Shown here in pieces: positions 30,320 through 39,822 of a stretch of DNA of 64,000 nt. Under the pieces are notes generated by a model, which was not told the origin of the DNA, made no database searches, and saw nothing but the letters and a program-made list of their open reading frames with translations. The stretch is from Methylobacterium sp. PvR107. Its GTDB lineage: Bacteria; Pseudomonadota; Alphaproteobacteria; Rhizobiales; Beijerinckiaceae. A program made the translations under genes and the position numbers. The stretch lies in contig NZ_JAFIBW010000001.1 of the NCBI RefSeq assembly GCF_017833295.1, positions 1,612,001-1,676,000 on the forward strand, given 5' to 3'. How positions within the stretch are numbered: position 1 is the stretch's first letter; every line of letters starts with the position of its first letter.

Positions 30320-33300
30320 TCACTCCGCTGCGCGCAACGCGGGCGGGCCGCGAACCTCCTCCACCGGCTCCGGATCATCAATCGCGGCGTCTACCGCCTC
30401 CGGCTTGTCCCGGAACGAAAGCCGCTGCGCCAGCCGGTCAAGATAAAGGTAGATGACCGGCGTGGTGAAGAGCGTGAGCACCTGGCTCACCGCGAGGCCG
30501 CCGACCATCGCGTAGCCCAGGGGCTGCCGGATCTCGGAGCCGGTGCCGTGCGCAAACATGAGCGGGATGCCGCCGAGCAGGGCCGCCATCGTGGTCATCA
30601 GGATCGGGCGGAACCGCAGGAGGGCGGCCTGTCGGATCGCCGCCTCCGGCGTGAGCCCCTCGTCGCGCTCGGCCGCGATGGCGAAGTCGACCAGCATGAT
30701 GCCGTTCTTCTTCACGATGCCGATCAGCAGGATGATGCCGATCAGCGCGATCAGGCTGAAATCGAACCCCGCCCACATCAGCACCGCCAGCGCCCCGACG
30801 CCGGCCGACGGCAAGGTCGACAGGATCGTGATCGGGTGGATGAAGCTTTCGTAGAGGATGCCGAGGATCAGGTAGACCACGAACAGGGCGGCCAGGATCA
30901 GCAGCGGCACCGTCGACAGCGATTGCTGGAAGGCCTGCGCAGTGCCCTGGAAGCCGCTGACGACCGTCGGCGGCACCTGCAGGTCGCGCATCGCCCGGCC
31001 GATCGCCTCCGTCGCCTGGCCGAGGGCGACGTCGGGCGCGAGGTTGAAGCTGATCGTGACCGCCGGAAACTGGCCCTGGTGATTGACGGCCAGCGGCGCC
31101 ACCGGATCGGTCGTCCAGCGGGCGAACGCTGCGAGCGGCACCTGGCCGCCGCCGTTCGGCGCCTTGATGTAGATCTTGTCGAGGCTCTCGACGCTGCCCT
31201 GAAGCGCCGGAAGCACCTCCAGCACGACGTGGTAGCTGTTCAGCTGCGTGAAGTACTGCGCGATCTGACGCTGGCCGAACGCATCGTACAGCGTGTCGTC
31301 GATGAGCTGGGGCGTAATGCCGTAACGCGAGGCCGCGTCACGGTCGATCGACAGCGTCAACGTCGTGCCCCGGGTCTGCTGGTCGGTCGCGACGTCGCGC
31401 AATTCGGGCAGGGTCTTCATCCTGTCGAGGATGCGGGGCGCCCAGGCGTTCAGCTCGGCAAGATCCGGATCCTGGAGGGTGTACTCGAACTGCGTCCGCG
31501 AGGTCCGGCCGCCGGTGCGCACGTCCTGCGTCGCCTGGATGAAGGTTCGCACACCTTCAACGCGGTCCAGCTTCGGGCGCAACCGGCCGATCACCTGGAA
31601 GGCGTTGACGTCGCGCTCCTCGCGAGGCTTGAGCGTGATGTACATGCGCCCGGAATTCAGCGCCTGGCCGTTGCCGCCGAGCGACATGCCGACCGTGGCC
31701 ACCGCCGGATCGGCCTGGACGATCGCACCGACCTTCTCCTGGAGCGTCTTCATCGCCGAGAAGGAAATGTCCTGGCCCGCCTCGGTGACGCCGATCATGA
31801 AGCCGGTGTCCTGCTGCGGGAAGAAGCCCTTCGGGATCGCGACGAACAGGTAGCCGGTCAGTGCCAGCGTGGCGAAGAACACCAGCAGGGTGACGCGGCG
31901 GAAGCGCAGGGCGACGTCGAGGGCGCTCTCGTAGACCGACAGCAGCCAGTCGAAGGCGGCTTCGCTCATCCGGTAGAGGCGGCCGTGCCGCTCGGCATCG
32001 TGCGGCTTGAGCAGCCGCGAGGCCATCATCGGCGTGAGCGTCAGCGACACGAAGGCCGAGACCGCGATGGTCATCGACAGCACGACGGCGAACTCGCGGA
32101 ACAGCCGGCCGATGATGCCGCCCATGAGCAGCAGCGGGATCAGCACTGCGATCAGCGAGACCGAGATGGACACGATCGTGAAGCCGATCTCGCCCGCGCC
32201 CTTGAAGGCGGCCTCCATGGGCCGCATCCCCTCCTCGACGTAGCGGCTGATGTTCTCAAGCACGACGATGGCGTCGTCGACCACGAACCCGACCGAGATC
32301 GTCAGGGCCATCAGGGAGAGGTTGTCGAGGGTGTAGCCCACCATCCACATCAGCGCGCAGGCGCCGAGCAGCGCGAGCGGCACCGTCACGCTGGGAATGA
32401 CGGTCGCCCAGAAGCTGCGCAGGAAGACGAAGATCACCCCGACCACCAGCACGATGGTGAGTAGCAGAGTGAATTGCACGTCCTCCACCGAGGCGCGGAT
32501 CGTCTGGGTACGGTCGCTGAGGATGCCGATCTTGATCGCGGCCGGGAGCGTGGCGGTCAGGCGCGGCAGCTGCGCCTTGATGCTGTCCACCGTGTCGATC
32601 ACGTTGGCGCCGGGCTGCTTGAAGACGACGAGGAACACGCCCCGCTTGCCGTTGGTCCAGCCCGCCTGCTTGGTGTCCTCCGGACCGGCTACCGCCTGGC
32701 CGATGTCGCGGACCCGCAGGGGCGCGCCGTTCTGGTAGGCGACGATGACGTCGTTCCAGTTCTTCGCGACCGTGAGCTGGTCGTTGGCGTAGATCGTGTA
32801 GCTGTGGCTGCCGCCGTCGATGCTGCCCTTCGGGTTGTTGACTGTCGTCAGGGTCAGCTGCGTGCGCACATCCTCCATCGACAGGTTCTTGGCGACGAGC
32901 TTGGCCGGATCGAGCTGGATCCGGATCGCGGGCTTTTGCTGGCCGCCGATGAACACCTGCGCGACGCCCGAGATCTGGCTGATCCGCTGGGCGAGCTGCA
33001 CGTCGACCGCGTCGTCCACCTCGATCAGCGGCATGCTGTCCGACGTGGCCGAGAGCAGGAGGATCGGCGAATCCGCCGGGTTCACCTTCCGGTAGGTCGG
33101 CGGGGTCGGCAGGTTCTTCGGCAACTGGCCGCTGGCGGCGTTGATCGCCGCCTGAATGTCGCTCGCCGCCCCATCGATGTTGCGGTTGAGGTCGAACTGG
33201 ACCGTCACGGTCGAGATGCCCAGCGAGCTGGTCGAGGTCATCTGCGACACGCTGGGGATCTGCGAGAATTGCCGCTCCAGCGGCTGCGCCACGGAGGACG

Positions 33301-33484
33301 CCATGGTCTCGGGGCTGCCGCCGGGCAGCTGCGCGGTCACCTGGATCGTCGGGAAATCGACCTGCGGCAGTGGGGCCACGCCCAGCAGCGGATAGGCAAC
33401 GATCCCGAGGAACAGGATGCCGACCATGATGAGCGTGGTCGCAACCGGGAACCGGATGAACGGTGCGGAGATGCCGCCTTTCAT
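30320..33484 (-). CDS. RND multidrug efflux transporter, inner-membrane pump (MdtB/MdtC-like)
   Basis: A 1054-residue proton-driven RND pump with about 12 membrane helices and two large periplasmic loops. The N-terminus ISAPFIRFPVATTLIMVGIL and the porter domain QLPGGSPETMASSVAQPLER are typical. The proton relay in helix 4 is SVGFVVDDAIVVLENISRYV with its Asp pair. The C-half has GIVKKNGIMLVDFAI and GIPLMFAHGTGSEIRQPLGY. Length is standard for heavy HAE1 pumps, and motif choice is nearest MdtB/MdtC. The stop is next to a palindromic repeat. The membrane fusion protein gene lies 49 bases upstream; no outer-membrane channel gene is present. Confidence 0.93.
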   Translation of the reverse strand: MKGGISAPFIRFPVATTLIMVGILFLGIVAYPLLGVAPLPQVDFPTIQVTAQLPGGSPETMASSVAQPLERQFSQIPSVSQMTSTSSLGISTVTVQFDLNRNIDGAASDIQAAINAASGQLPKNLPTPPTYRKVNPADSPILLLSATSDSMPLIEVDDAVDVQLAQRISQISGVAQVFIGGQQKPAIRIQLDPAKLVAKNLSMEDVRTQLTLTTVNNPKGSIDGGSHSYTIYANDQLTVAKNWNDVIVAYQNGAPLRVRDIGQAVAGPEDTKQAGWTNGKRGVFLVVFKQPGANVIDTVDSIKAQLPRLTATLPAAIKIGILSDRTQTIRASVEDVQFTLLLTIVLVVGVIFVFLRSFWATVIPSVTVPLALLGACALMWMVGYTLDNLSLMALTISVGFVVDDAIVVLENISRYVEEGMRPMEAAFKGAGEIGFTIVSISVSLIAVLIPLLLMGGIIGRLFREFAVVLSMTIAVSAFVSLTLTPMMASRLLKPHDAERHGRLYRMSEAAFDWLLSVYESALDVALRFRRVTLLVFFATLALTGYLFVAIPKGFFPQQDTGFMIGVTEAGQDISFSAMKTLQEKVGAIVQADPAVATVGMSLGGNGQALNSGRMYITLKPREERDVNAFQVIGRLRPKLDRVEGVRTFIQATQDVRTGGRTSRTQFEYTLQDPDLAELNAWAPRILDRMKTLPELRDVATDQQTRGTTLTLSIDRDAASRYGITPQLIDDTLYDAFGQRQIAQYFTQLNSYHVVLEVLPALQGSVESLDKIYIKAPNGGGQVPLAAFARWTTDPVAPLAVNHQGQFPAVTISFNLAPDVALGQATEAIGRAMRDLQVPPTVVSGFQGTAQAFQQSLSTVPLLILAALFVVYLILGILYESFIHPITILSTLPSAGVGALAVLMWAGFDFSLIALIGIILLIGIVKKNGIMLVDFAIAAERDEGLTPEAAIRQAALLRFRPILMTTMAALLGGIPLMFAHGTGSEIRQPLGYAMVGGLAVSQVLTLFTTPVIYLYLDRLAQRLSFRDKPEAVDAAIDDPEPVEEVRGPPALRAAE

Positions 33485-33533
33485 CGCCGAACCTCGCGCC
33501 GTCCTGCGATCGCCGTGTCCGAAGGCACTCCCA

Positions 33534-34802
33534 TCAGCGCTGGGCCTCGATCTGGCGGCCGCTCGCCTCCGGTCGCTCCGCCCGCGCGGCGCGCGGCTCG
33601 GTGACCAGGCCGCCGTCCTGGACCTTGTACTGTCCGGCGACGATCACCCGCTCCCCGGGCTTCAGGTCCCCGCTCAGAACCTGCGTGCGGCCCGAATCCG
33701 ACCGTCCGGCCTTGAGCGCGCGCTGATGCGCACGGTCGGAATCGTCCACCGCGAAGGCGAACAGGCCGTCTGGGCCGTGCTGGATCGCGTTGTCAGGAAC
33801 CGTCGTGGCGACCGCTACGGTGCCGACCCGCATCTTGGTCGAGACCGACAGACCCGGCCACAGCGCGTGGTTCTTGTTCTCGTAGACCGCCTTCAGACGG
33901 ATCGTGCCGGTCGCCGTGTCCACCTGGTTGTTGAACAGGGCGAGCTTCCCCTCCGCGAGCTTCGTGAGCCCGTCTGAGCTCCAGGCCTCGACCGGCACAT
34001 CGCCCTTCCGCAGGGCAGTGGTGATCGCGGGAAGCTGATCTTCGGGCGCCGTGAAGACAACGAAGATCGGCTCGACCTGGGTGATCGTCACGATTGGCGT
34101 CTGGCCCGAGGCGTTGACGATGTTGCCGATATCGACTTGGCGGAAACCCGTGACGCCGTCGATCGGCGCCCGGATCGTGGCGTAGCCCAGCTGCGTCGCG
34201 GCGTTGTCGATCGCGGCCTGATCGGAGGCGACCTGCGCGGTGAGCTGGGCGACCAGAGCGGTCTGCGTCTCAGTCTGCTGGCGCGACGCGTAGGCACCCA
34301 GGCCCGTGTACCGGACGAGATCGGCTTTCGCGTTGTTGAGGTTCGCGGTGTCCTGCTCCTTCTTGGCCTTCGCCTGATCGTAGCTGGCCTGATAGGGGCG
34401 CGCATCGACTTGCACGAGGATATCGCCCTTGCGGACGGCTTGGCCCTCCCGGAAGGCGACCTGCTGGATTTCGCCGTCGACCCGCGTGCGCACCTGGACG
34501 GTGTTGTAGGCCTGGACCGTGCCGAGGCCGTTCGAGACCAGGGCGAACGGGCCCTGCTCGACCGTGCCGAGGGTGACGGGAACAGCTAGCGGCGCCGCGG
34601 CCTTCGGTTTCGCGACCGGCTCGTTCAGCCGCGTATAGCCGTAGGCGCCCCCTCCCGCAGCGGCGAGCAACAGTAGCATGAGGACGAACCCGCGTCCGCG
34701 CCGCGGAGCGCGCGCGGCTTGCGTCAGACCGTTTGGGCCGCGGAACGCCGGGCCGGAGTCCGGCCGAGATGCAGCGCGATCGTGCTCGTCCCCGCTCAGC
34801 AT
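33534..34802 (-). CDS. RND efflux periplasmic adaptor (membrane fusion protein)
   Basis: A 422-residue MFP/HlyD-type adaptor. An N-terminal anchor helix (FVLMLLLLAAAGGGAYGYTR, about residues 38-57) leads to a lipoyl half (VQVRTRVDGEIQQVAFREGQ), a hairpin with AKKEQDTANLNNAKADLVRY, and the second lipoyl half (LGYATIRAPIDGVTGFRQVD). The barrel region includes FVVFTAPEDQLPAI, and the end has PDNAIQHGPDGLFAFAVDD. I start at the ATG at 34802 (MLSGDEHDR); an upstream ATG at 34937 would add 45 residues with no adaptor character. It is the first gene of the efflux operon. Confidence 0.9.
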   Translation of the reverse strand: MLSGDEHDRAASRPDSGPAFRGPNGLTQAARAPRRGRGFVLMLLLLAAAGGGAYGYTRLNEPVAKPKAAAPLAVPVTLGTVEQGPFALVSNGLGTVQAYNTVQVRTRVDGEIQQVAFREGQAVRKGDILVQVDARPYQASYDQAKAKKEQDTANLNNAKADLVRYTGLGAYASRQQTETQTALVAQLTAQVASDQAAIDNAATQLGYATIRAPIDGVTGFRQVDIGNIVNASGQTPIVTITQVEPIFVVFTAPEDQLPAITTALRKGDVPVEAWSSDGLTKLAEGKLALFNNQVDTATGTIRLKAVYENKNHALWPGLSVSTKMRVGTVAVATTVPDNAIQHGPDGLFAFAVDDSDRAHQRALKAGRSDSGRTQVLSGDLKPGERVIVAGQYKVQDGGLVTEPRAARAERPEASGRQIEAQR

Positions 34803-34824
34803 GCGTGCAGTTCCGCCCCGACGT

Positions 34825-34844
34825 CCGACCGGTCGATCGGTCGG
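34825..34844. promoter_or_regulatory. Dyad upstream of the efflux operon
   Basis: CCGACC and GGTCGG flank an 8-base centre, 22-42 bases upstream of the adaptor start. An A/T-rich stretch (34845-34872, with GCATT and AATGC as a looser dyad) follows and may hold the minus-strand promoter. Efflux operons are often controlled by TetR-type repressors at such sites, but none is encoded nearby. Between 34845 and 35102 I see no gene. Confidence 0.3.
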
Positions 34845-35102
34845 GATAATTTTGCATTCAGTAGCATACAATGCGGAACGCCGACACCGATGCGATCCAC
34901 CGATCCGAGTCGCAAATGGTCGATGGCGCAACTCCAACCGCTGAAAGCGGACGGTCGCTTCGGCTTGCCGGGATCCGTCCGCTTGCCGGCGCGCGCGCGC
35001 GCCGCCACAGAGGGATGCAGCCGCCGATCAGCGACGATCTCCGCCGATGCGGCGCCGAGCGGCTGCGGTTTCCGCAACGCGCTGGAGTGACCGGGATATC
35101 GC

Positions 35103-35330
35103 ATGACCCCGACCCTGGAACTGGAAGGGCTGGACGAGTTGCGTTCGGCCCTGATCGAAGAGCGACAGATCATCGTGGCCTCGGTGCGCCGATTGCGCGA
35201 GATGCGCAGGCAGAAGGGCACCTTCGTCATGGGCGATGGAGCCGAGGCGGGCTCACGCCTGGTCGCCGTGCAACAGCAAATCGATGTGGTGGATGCCATT
35301 ATCGCCACACTGACGAACGCCCAGACCTGA
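35103..35330 (+). CDS. Small hypothetical protein, predicted coiled coil (75 aa)
   Basis: A 75-residue protein I do not recognise. Composition is protein-like: MTPTLELEGLDELRSALIEE is followed by RQIIVASVRRLREMRRQKGT, a strongly amphipathic and basic helix. The second half (SRLVAVQQQIDVVDAIIATL) is another helix, giving a helical hairpin typical of small regulators or DNA-associated proteins. GGGA is 8 bases before the ATG. It faces away from the efflux operon and stands alone. The coding call rests on composition, not similarity. Confidence 0.5.
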   Translation: MTPTLELEGLDELRSALIEERQIIVASVRRLREMRRQKGTFVMGDGAEAGSRLVAVQQQIDVVDAIIATLTNAQT

Positions 35331-35771
35331 CCTGCCTGAACCGGGCACCGTGCTCAGCTCAGCCGGCGCATCGTGCACGGTGCGGCGAGGCGGAGGTTTG
35401 GCACGGATCAGTGTCCGAGATGTTTCTACAGCAGAACGTCAAACGACGCCGGCAGTGTCGCGCGCCCGCCGATTGAGACCGTAAAGTCTGTAAAGAAAAT
35501 GGGCAATTAGATCGAATGGAAATATCGGTCCATTCTGTCGAGATAGCTAAATCACAGCCGGACTATTTGCGCGTAGAGCCGCTCCGGACATGTCGCCGCG
35601 ACTGTCTGATGCTCGCGATGTGGGAGAGATTGCACAGCTTACTTGCCGGCAGTGGCATCGCTGTCATGGGTGACGATCACAGCCGGTTGTTCAAGATCGA
35701 CCGATCGGTGCCTGGACTGCTTGATCGATGTCCTGATACCGGGCCGCATCTCAAGGCGCGGGACTTTCAGG
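35331..35771. other. Intergenic stretch, no gene seen
   Basis: About 440 bases with lower GC around 35475-35580. It contains GCACCGTGC and GCACGGTGC as a loose hairpin (about 35345-35387) after the 75-residue gene, without a T tract. An open frame starts at 35516 but drifts into the shadow of the next gene. I see no tRNA, repeat or clear promoter. Confidence 0.5.
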
Positions 35772-35951
35772 ATGAACGCCTTCGATCAAACCGCATCGGT
35801 CAGCGACGGCGCGCATGCGGTCGATCCGCAGCACAGGTCCGACATCGAGGCCCTGTGGTTCGCCCTCGAGGCGGACAGGCGTGCGCAGGACGAGCGCTTG
35901 GCGCGCCTTCGAACCATGAAGCTGATCGGTGGCGAGGACGACGCGGCCTGA
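35772..35951 (+). CDS. Small hypothetical protein (59 aa)
   Basis: A 59-residue acidic/amphipathic protein, MNAFDQTASVSDGAHAVDPQ then RSDIEALWFALEADRRAQDE and RLARLRTMKLIGG. The middle is a single long helix. AGG lies directly before the ATG, a weak ribosome-binding site. It is convergent with the minus-strand 71-residue gene, whose stop begins at the very next base. I know no family, and it could be a short regulator; the coding call is from codon composition only. Confidence 0.45.
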   Translation: MNAFDQTASVSDGAHAVDPQHRSDIEALWFALEADRRAQDERLARLRTMKLIGGEDDAA

Positions 35952-36167
35952 TCAGTCTTCGCGCGCGCCGAGGTCGGGTGAGCGCGCGGCCAAAGCAAAG
36001 CCCACCGCCATCGCCATCGCTTCCGCCTGCGCGATCAGCATCGGATCGCCCGCGTCGCGCGCCGCCTGGAGCAGAGCGATTGCGTGGCGTCCGAGCCGCT
36101 GCTCAACCTCATCCGTCTCGGGCCACCGGTAGCCGGTGGCCCGGTCGCGTTGACGTCGGTCGGTCAT
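35952..36167 (-). CDS. Small hypothetical protein (71 aa) coupled to isochorismatase-like gene
   Basis: A 71-residue protein beginning MTDRRQRDRATGYRWPETDE, then helical (VEQRLGRHAIALLQAARDAG and LIAQAEAMAMAVGFALAA). Its ATG overlaps the isochorismatase stop by 4 bases (ATGA), a strong sign of translation as the last gene of the GNAT-isochorismatase operon. No signal peptide or membrane helix stands out. Function unknown. Confidence 0.55.
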   Translation of the reverse strand: MTDRRQRDRATGYRWPETDEVEQRLGRHAIALLQAARDAGDPMLIAQAEAMAMAVGFALAARSPDLGARED

Positions 36168-36775
36168 GGGCGTGCATTCGGCATCGAGAGGGCCGCGATT
36201 GGCCTGAAGGGTGAGGACGCGGCGATCCAGGAATGCGTGTCGGTCACATCCGCGAACGAGCGCATCACCGCGCTGATCGAGCGATGGATGTCGGCGGCGG
36301 CGATGCCGTCCATGTCGTGGCTCGCGGACGCATCGGCGAGGAAGGTGACCTCCTGCCCCCGGTGGTAGCCGTCGACGGCGGTGGCGAGGCAGGCTGCCTC
36401 GCCGGCAAAGCCCGCGACGACGAGGGGCGGGCAGCCGCGCTCCATCACGTCGGCGAAGGCAGGGCTGGCGAAGCAGGAGGGCCGGTCGCGATCGAAGATC
36501 ATGTCGCAGCCTTGCGGCTCGAACCCCTCGATCCATCGGGCGAAGCGCGTGCCGGCCTGGAACAGCGGGGCGCCGATCCAGCGCACATAGGCGACCTGGA
36601 TCCCGCTCTCGCGCGCATGGTTGAGGGCGAGGCGGCAATTCTCCAGGGCCGGGGCGATCTCCGGCAGGGCGAGCGGCCGCCCCGCGACCTCATATTCCTG
36701 CTGCATGTCGACCAGCACCAGGATGGGCACGCTGCGCGGCCGGCGATACAGCGCGGGATTCATCGGGCGGATCAT
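36164..36775 (-). CDS. Isochorismatase-fold cysteine hydrolase
   Basis: A 203-residue member of the isochorismatase superfamily. The catalytic aspartate is in ILVLVDMQQEYE (Asp23) and the nucleophile cysteine in VAGFAGEAACLATAVDGYHR (Cys129). The usual catalytic lysine region reads DRDRPSCFASPAF, with arginine where lysine is expected (about residue 98), so activity may differ from nicotinamidase-type enzymes. The ATG at 36775 overlaps the GNAT stop by 4 bases. Relatives hydrolyse amides or ureides or act in aryl-acid synthesis. The tandem GNAT partner suggests an acylamide, but this is inference. Confidence 0.82.
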   Translation of the reverse strand: MIRPMNPALYRRPRSVPILVLVDMQQEYEVAGRPLALPEIAPALENCRLALNHARESGIQVAYVRWIGAPLFQAGTRFARWIEGFEPQGCDMIFDRDRPSCFASPAFADVMERGCPPLVVAGFAGEAACLATAVDGYHRGQEVTFLADASASHDMDGIAAADIHRSISAVMRSFADVTDTHSWIAASSPFRPIAALSMPNARP

Positions 36776-38016
36776 CGCGCTGCCGCCCTCTGATCCACGG
36801 AGGGCCGGGTGACCGCCCGCGTCCGTGAGCGATCGAGGGCGCCGGCCCGGTGCCAGCGGCCCTCGGGGCGGATGATGACGTAAGGATCGACGCCGATCCC
36901 GATCGCCTGCGGATGCGGTTCGGCCTCCATCAGCATCTCGACATAGTCGAAATCCGAGAACACCAGTTCCTGGGCGCCCTCGAACACCCGGAAGCCGAAG
37001 CGGCTCCAGAAGCCGACGAGGCGCTTCTGCGCGTGTCCGTACAGGCGCCGATAGCCCTTCACCCGCGCGAGTTCGATCCCGGCCCGGACGAGCGCGAAGG
37101 CCATGCGCGTGTTGCGATGCTCCGCCCGCACGGCCAGACGTTCGATCTTGGCGAAATCGGCGAAGAAGCGGATCCGCAGGCAACCCGCGGGCTCGTCACC
37201 GATGTAGCCGATCAGGTGCGTGGCCGAGAGATCGTTGCCGTCGAATTCCTCCTCGTACGGGCAGGCCTGCTCCGCCATGTACACCGCGGCGCGCAGGGCG
37301 ATGACGCGGGAGAGATCCTCCATGCTGCGCGCGACCGCGACGCTCGGCCCGGTCCCGCCGGGCCGGTGGCTGTCGTAAGGCGGCAGCCGCTCGGCGGGCT
37401 TCGACCGGCGGAACATGTAGAGCCCGGATGCGCGCTGGCCGTTCCAGGAAGCGCCTTTGGTGAAGCCCATCCCGGCAAGGTAGTCGGCACCCTCGGCCGT
37501 CGCGGCGCGCGCATAGAGGTCGACCTCACCGCATAGGGGCGTGGAGATCCGCTGGAGCATCAGGGCGACAGCCGCGGCAAGCCGCCCGCGGGCATGGATC
37601 ACCCAGAGATAGATGCCAGCCGGCCGCTCGTGTTGCCGGGCGATGAACCGCGTATCCGGATCGCTCGCGTCGAAAGTGCCAGAGAGGAGCGCAGCCATCC
37701 CGGCTTCGTTCAGCGGGAGGATCGCCGTCAGGCCCTCGCCCCTCGGTGACAGCGAATCGTAGTGCTCGCGCCGGGCGATCGCGAAGACCGTATCGGGGTT
37801 GGCTGTCATGACGCGGCGGACCACCGAGACGTCCGCGACGCCGGGAAGCGCGCGCCGTGTCTCGTCCAAGAGGCGTTCGAGATCGGCCGGCATCGGCGTG
37901 AACAGCACGAGGTGGCGCGCCAGCCGTGCGGATCTCAGGTCGATGATGTCGTGCCGTGTGGCGCGTCCATCATCGAAATCCGGTGCGGTATCGGGCGGAG
38001 TCACATGGACGGTCAT
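36772..38016 (-). CDS. Tandem GNAT-fold acetyltransferase
   Basis: A 414-residue protein with two GNAT-like halves. The first (about residues 60-200) includes RFIARQHERPAGIYLWVIHA and a C-terminal GADYLAGMGFTKGASWNGQR. The second (about 225-360) has the recognisable AHLIGYIGDEPAGCLRIRFF-type strand (here THLIGYIGDEPAG), LAVRAEHRNTRMAFALVRAG as acetyl-CoA motif, and HAQKRLVGFWSRFGFRVFEG. The last 50 residues are a tail without known fold. It heads an operon with the isochorismatase-like gene and the 71-residue gene and is divergent from a LysR gene, with a LysR-type box between. Confidence 0.8.
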   Translation of the reverse strand: MTVHVTPPDTAPDFDDGRATRHDIIDLRSARLARHLVLFTPMPADLERLLDETRRALPGVADVSVVRRVMTANPDTVFAIARREHYDSLSPRGEGLTAILPLNEAGMAALLSGTFDASDPDTRFIARQHERPAGIYLWVIHARGRLAAAVALMLQRISTPLCGEVDLYARAATAEGADYLAGMGFTKGASWNGQRASGLYMFRRSKPAERLPPYDSHRPGGTGPSVAVARSMEDLSRVIALRAAVYMAEQACPYEEEFDGNDLSATHLIGYIGDEPAGCLRIRFFADFAKIERLAVRAEHRNTRMAFALVRAGIELARVKGYRRLYGHAQKRLVGFWSRFGFRVFEGAQELVFSDFDYVEMLMEAEPHPQAIGIGVDPYVIIRPEGRWHRAGALDRSRTRAVTRPSVDQRAAAR

Positions 38017-38034
38017 CGCGTCGGTTTCCGCGCT

Positions 38035-38047
38035 TCATTGCGAATGA
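38035..38047. promoter_or_regulatory. Candidate LysR box (T-N11-A dyad) in divergent promoter region
   Basis: TCATTGCGAATGA is a perfect inverted repeat (TCATT, 3 bases, AATGA) with T and A exactly 11 bases apart, the LysR consensus layout. It lies 19 bases from the GNAT start and 65 bases from the LysR start, as expected for a regulator controlling a divergent target and itself. Confidence 0.5.
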
Positions 38048-38111
38048 CGACCGGCTTCGCATGGCCGAAGACCTGCGTCTGTGCAAAAAATGAAGTATGG
38101 GGGTCTCACAG

Positions 38112-39125
38112 ATGGAACACGTCCCTGTGCTCGATACCGGTATGCCGGATTGGCAGGACCTAAGGCTTTTTCTGGAGCTCGACCGGCGGGGCAGCTTTCG
38201 CGCTGCCGCCAACGTCGTGGGCCTCTCCATCAACACCCTGCGCCGCAGGATCGACGATCTGGAGGCTCGGCTCGGCATGACGCTGCTGACTCGCCATGCC
38301 GACGGGATCCGGCTGACTGCGGAGGGCGAGAGCATTCTGGCGGCGACGCAATCGATGGAGGCGGCCGCCTACTCGGTCCTGCGCGCCCGGGATGCGGTCT
38401 CGGCCACACCGGCCGGCGAGGTGCGCATCGCGGTCACCGAGGGGCTTGGAACCTTCTGGCTCGCGCCGCGGCTCGTCGAGTTCCAGCGGGCAAATCCGCG
38501 GCTCGTCGTCGATCTGCGCTGCACGATGGACCCCGCAGACGTCGCGCGGCTCGAAGCGGAGATCGCGGTCCAGCTGGTCCGGCCGGTCAATCCGGACCTG
38601 AAGGTGGTCAAGCTCGGGCGGCTGCACGTGATGGCCTTCGCGGCCCGGAGCTATCTCGACATCTACGGTGTGCCGGCCAGCATTGAGGATGCGGCGCGGC
38701 ACCGGATCGTGCTCCAGGTGTCGGGGCAGACGGTGAGCATGGCCGAATATGACCGGCATACGCCGGGCATGCCGCAATCGGGCTACGTGACGCTCAAGAC
38801 GAACGTCAGCAGCGCCCATTACTGGTCGGTGGCCAACGGCGCCGGAATCGGCTGGCTGCCGACCTACGCATCGGCGATCGGCGCTCGATTGGTTCCGATC
38901 GATGGTCTCGTTCAGCTGGGCTTCGATATCTGGCTGACCTACCACCCGGATGCCGAGCGGATCGATCGGGTGCGCCGGGCGATCGACTGGATCCGCGCCA
39001 GCTTCGATCCGGTCCGGTATCCCTGGTTTCGCGATACCTTCATCCACCCGCGGGATCTCCCGGCAGCGATCAAGGGCGGCGCTGCCGCCGACTTGTTCGG
39101 CGGGTTCGCCGGAATGGAACGGTAA
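38112..39125 (+). CDS. LysR-family transcriptional regulator
   Basis: A 337-residue regulator. The winged helix-turn-helix begins [20 protein letters not shown] and continues [20 protein letters not shown]. The effector domain starts at [21 protein letters not shown] prefer the ATG at 38112 because GGGGG lies 8 bases upstream; ATG 38097 has none. LysR genes usually control the divergent neighbour, here the GNAT-isochorismatase operon. Urease genes follow downstream in the same direction, so a link to nitrogen use is possible but weaker. The C-terminal domain ([20 protein letters not shown]) is normal. Confidence 0.9.
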   Translation: MEHVPVLDTGMPDWQDLRLFLELDRRGSFRAAANVVGLSINTLRRRIDDLEARLGMTLLTRHADGIRLTAEGESILAATQSMEAAAYSVLRARDAVSATPAGEVRIAVTEGLGTFWLAPRLVEFQRANPRLVVDLRCTMDPADVARLEAEIAVQLVRPVNPDLKVVKLGRLHVMAFAARSYLDIYGVPASIEDAARHRIVLQVSGQTVSMAEYDRHTPGMPQSGYVTLKTNVSSAHYWSVANGAGIGWLPTYASAIGARLVPIDGLVQLGFDIWLTYHPDAERIDRVRRAIDWIRASFDPVRYPWFRDTFIHPRDLPAAIKGGAAADLFGGFAGMER

Positions 39126-39199
39126 CGCGCGGTTTCGGCAACCTTGACCGCGCGGCGCGCATGATCCTTGCTCCCACGGCCGCAACGACGAGGTCTGCC

Positions 39200-39820
39200 G
39201 TGCTGCTGACGCCCCGCGAAAAGGACAAGCTGCTTATCGCCATGGCGGCGCAAGTGGCACGGAACCGTTTGGCGCGCGGCGTCAAGCTCAACCATCCCGA
39301 GGCCGTGGCGCTGATCACCGACTTCGTGGTCGAGGGCGCGCGGGACGGCCGAACCGTGGCGGAGCTGATGCAGGCCGGTGCAACCGTGATCACGGCAGAC
39401 CAAGTGATGGCGGGCGTCCCCGAGATGATCCACGACATCCAGGTCGAGGCCACCTTCCCGGACGGCACGAAGCTCGTCACCGTCCATCACCCGATCCGCG
39501 GCGCGGCCTCCGCCGATGTGCCGGGTGCGGTGACGACCCAGCCCGGCGAGATCGTGTTCAACGCGGGTGCCGAGCGGACCGTCCTCGAAGTCGCCAATGT
39601 CGGGGACCGGCCGATCCAGGTCGGCTCGCACTACCATTTCTTCGAGGTCAATCCGGGCCTCGTATTCGAGCGCGCGCAGGCCCGCGGCAAGCGCCTCGAT
39701 ATCGCGCCGGGCACCGCCGTGCGCTTCGAACCGGGATCCACCCGGGAAGTCGCGCTGGTGCCGCTCTCCGGCGGACGCACCGTCTACGGGTTCCGCGGCG
39801 ACGTGATGGGCAAGCTCTGA
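39200..39820 (+). CDS. ureAB: Urease gamma-beta fusion subunit (UreAB)
   Basis: A 206-residue fusion of the two small urease subunits. Residues 1-100 are UreA ([40 protein letters not shown]). After a linker the rest is UreB ([60 protein letters not shown], then a YGFRG end). Separate genes are usual in most Rhizobiales; fusions are known in Helicobacter and some others. The GTG at 39200 has GAGG upstream, and the longer frame to 39161 adds nothing UreA-like. It precedes ureC by 2 bases. Confidence 0.93.
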   Translation: MLLTPREKDKLLIAMAAQVARNRLARGVKLNHPEAVALITDFVVEGARDGRTVAELMQAGATVITADQVMAGVPEMIHDIQVEATFPDGTKLVTVHHPIRGAASADVPGAVTTQPGEIVFNAGAERTVLEVANVGDRPIQVGSHYHFFEVNPGLVFERAQARGKRLDIAPGTAVRFEPGSTREVALVPLSGGRTVYGFRGDVMGKL

Positions 39821-39822
39821 CC

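Noticed and set aside
30548..32464. A 638-codon plus-strand open frame
   Set aside because: Shadow of the RND pump: low complexity, rich in Asp/Arg/His, no family signal.
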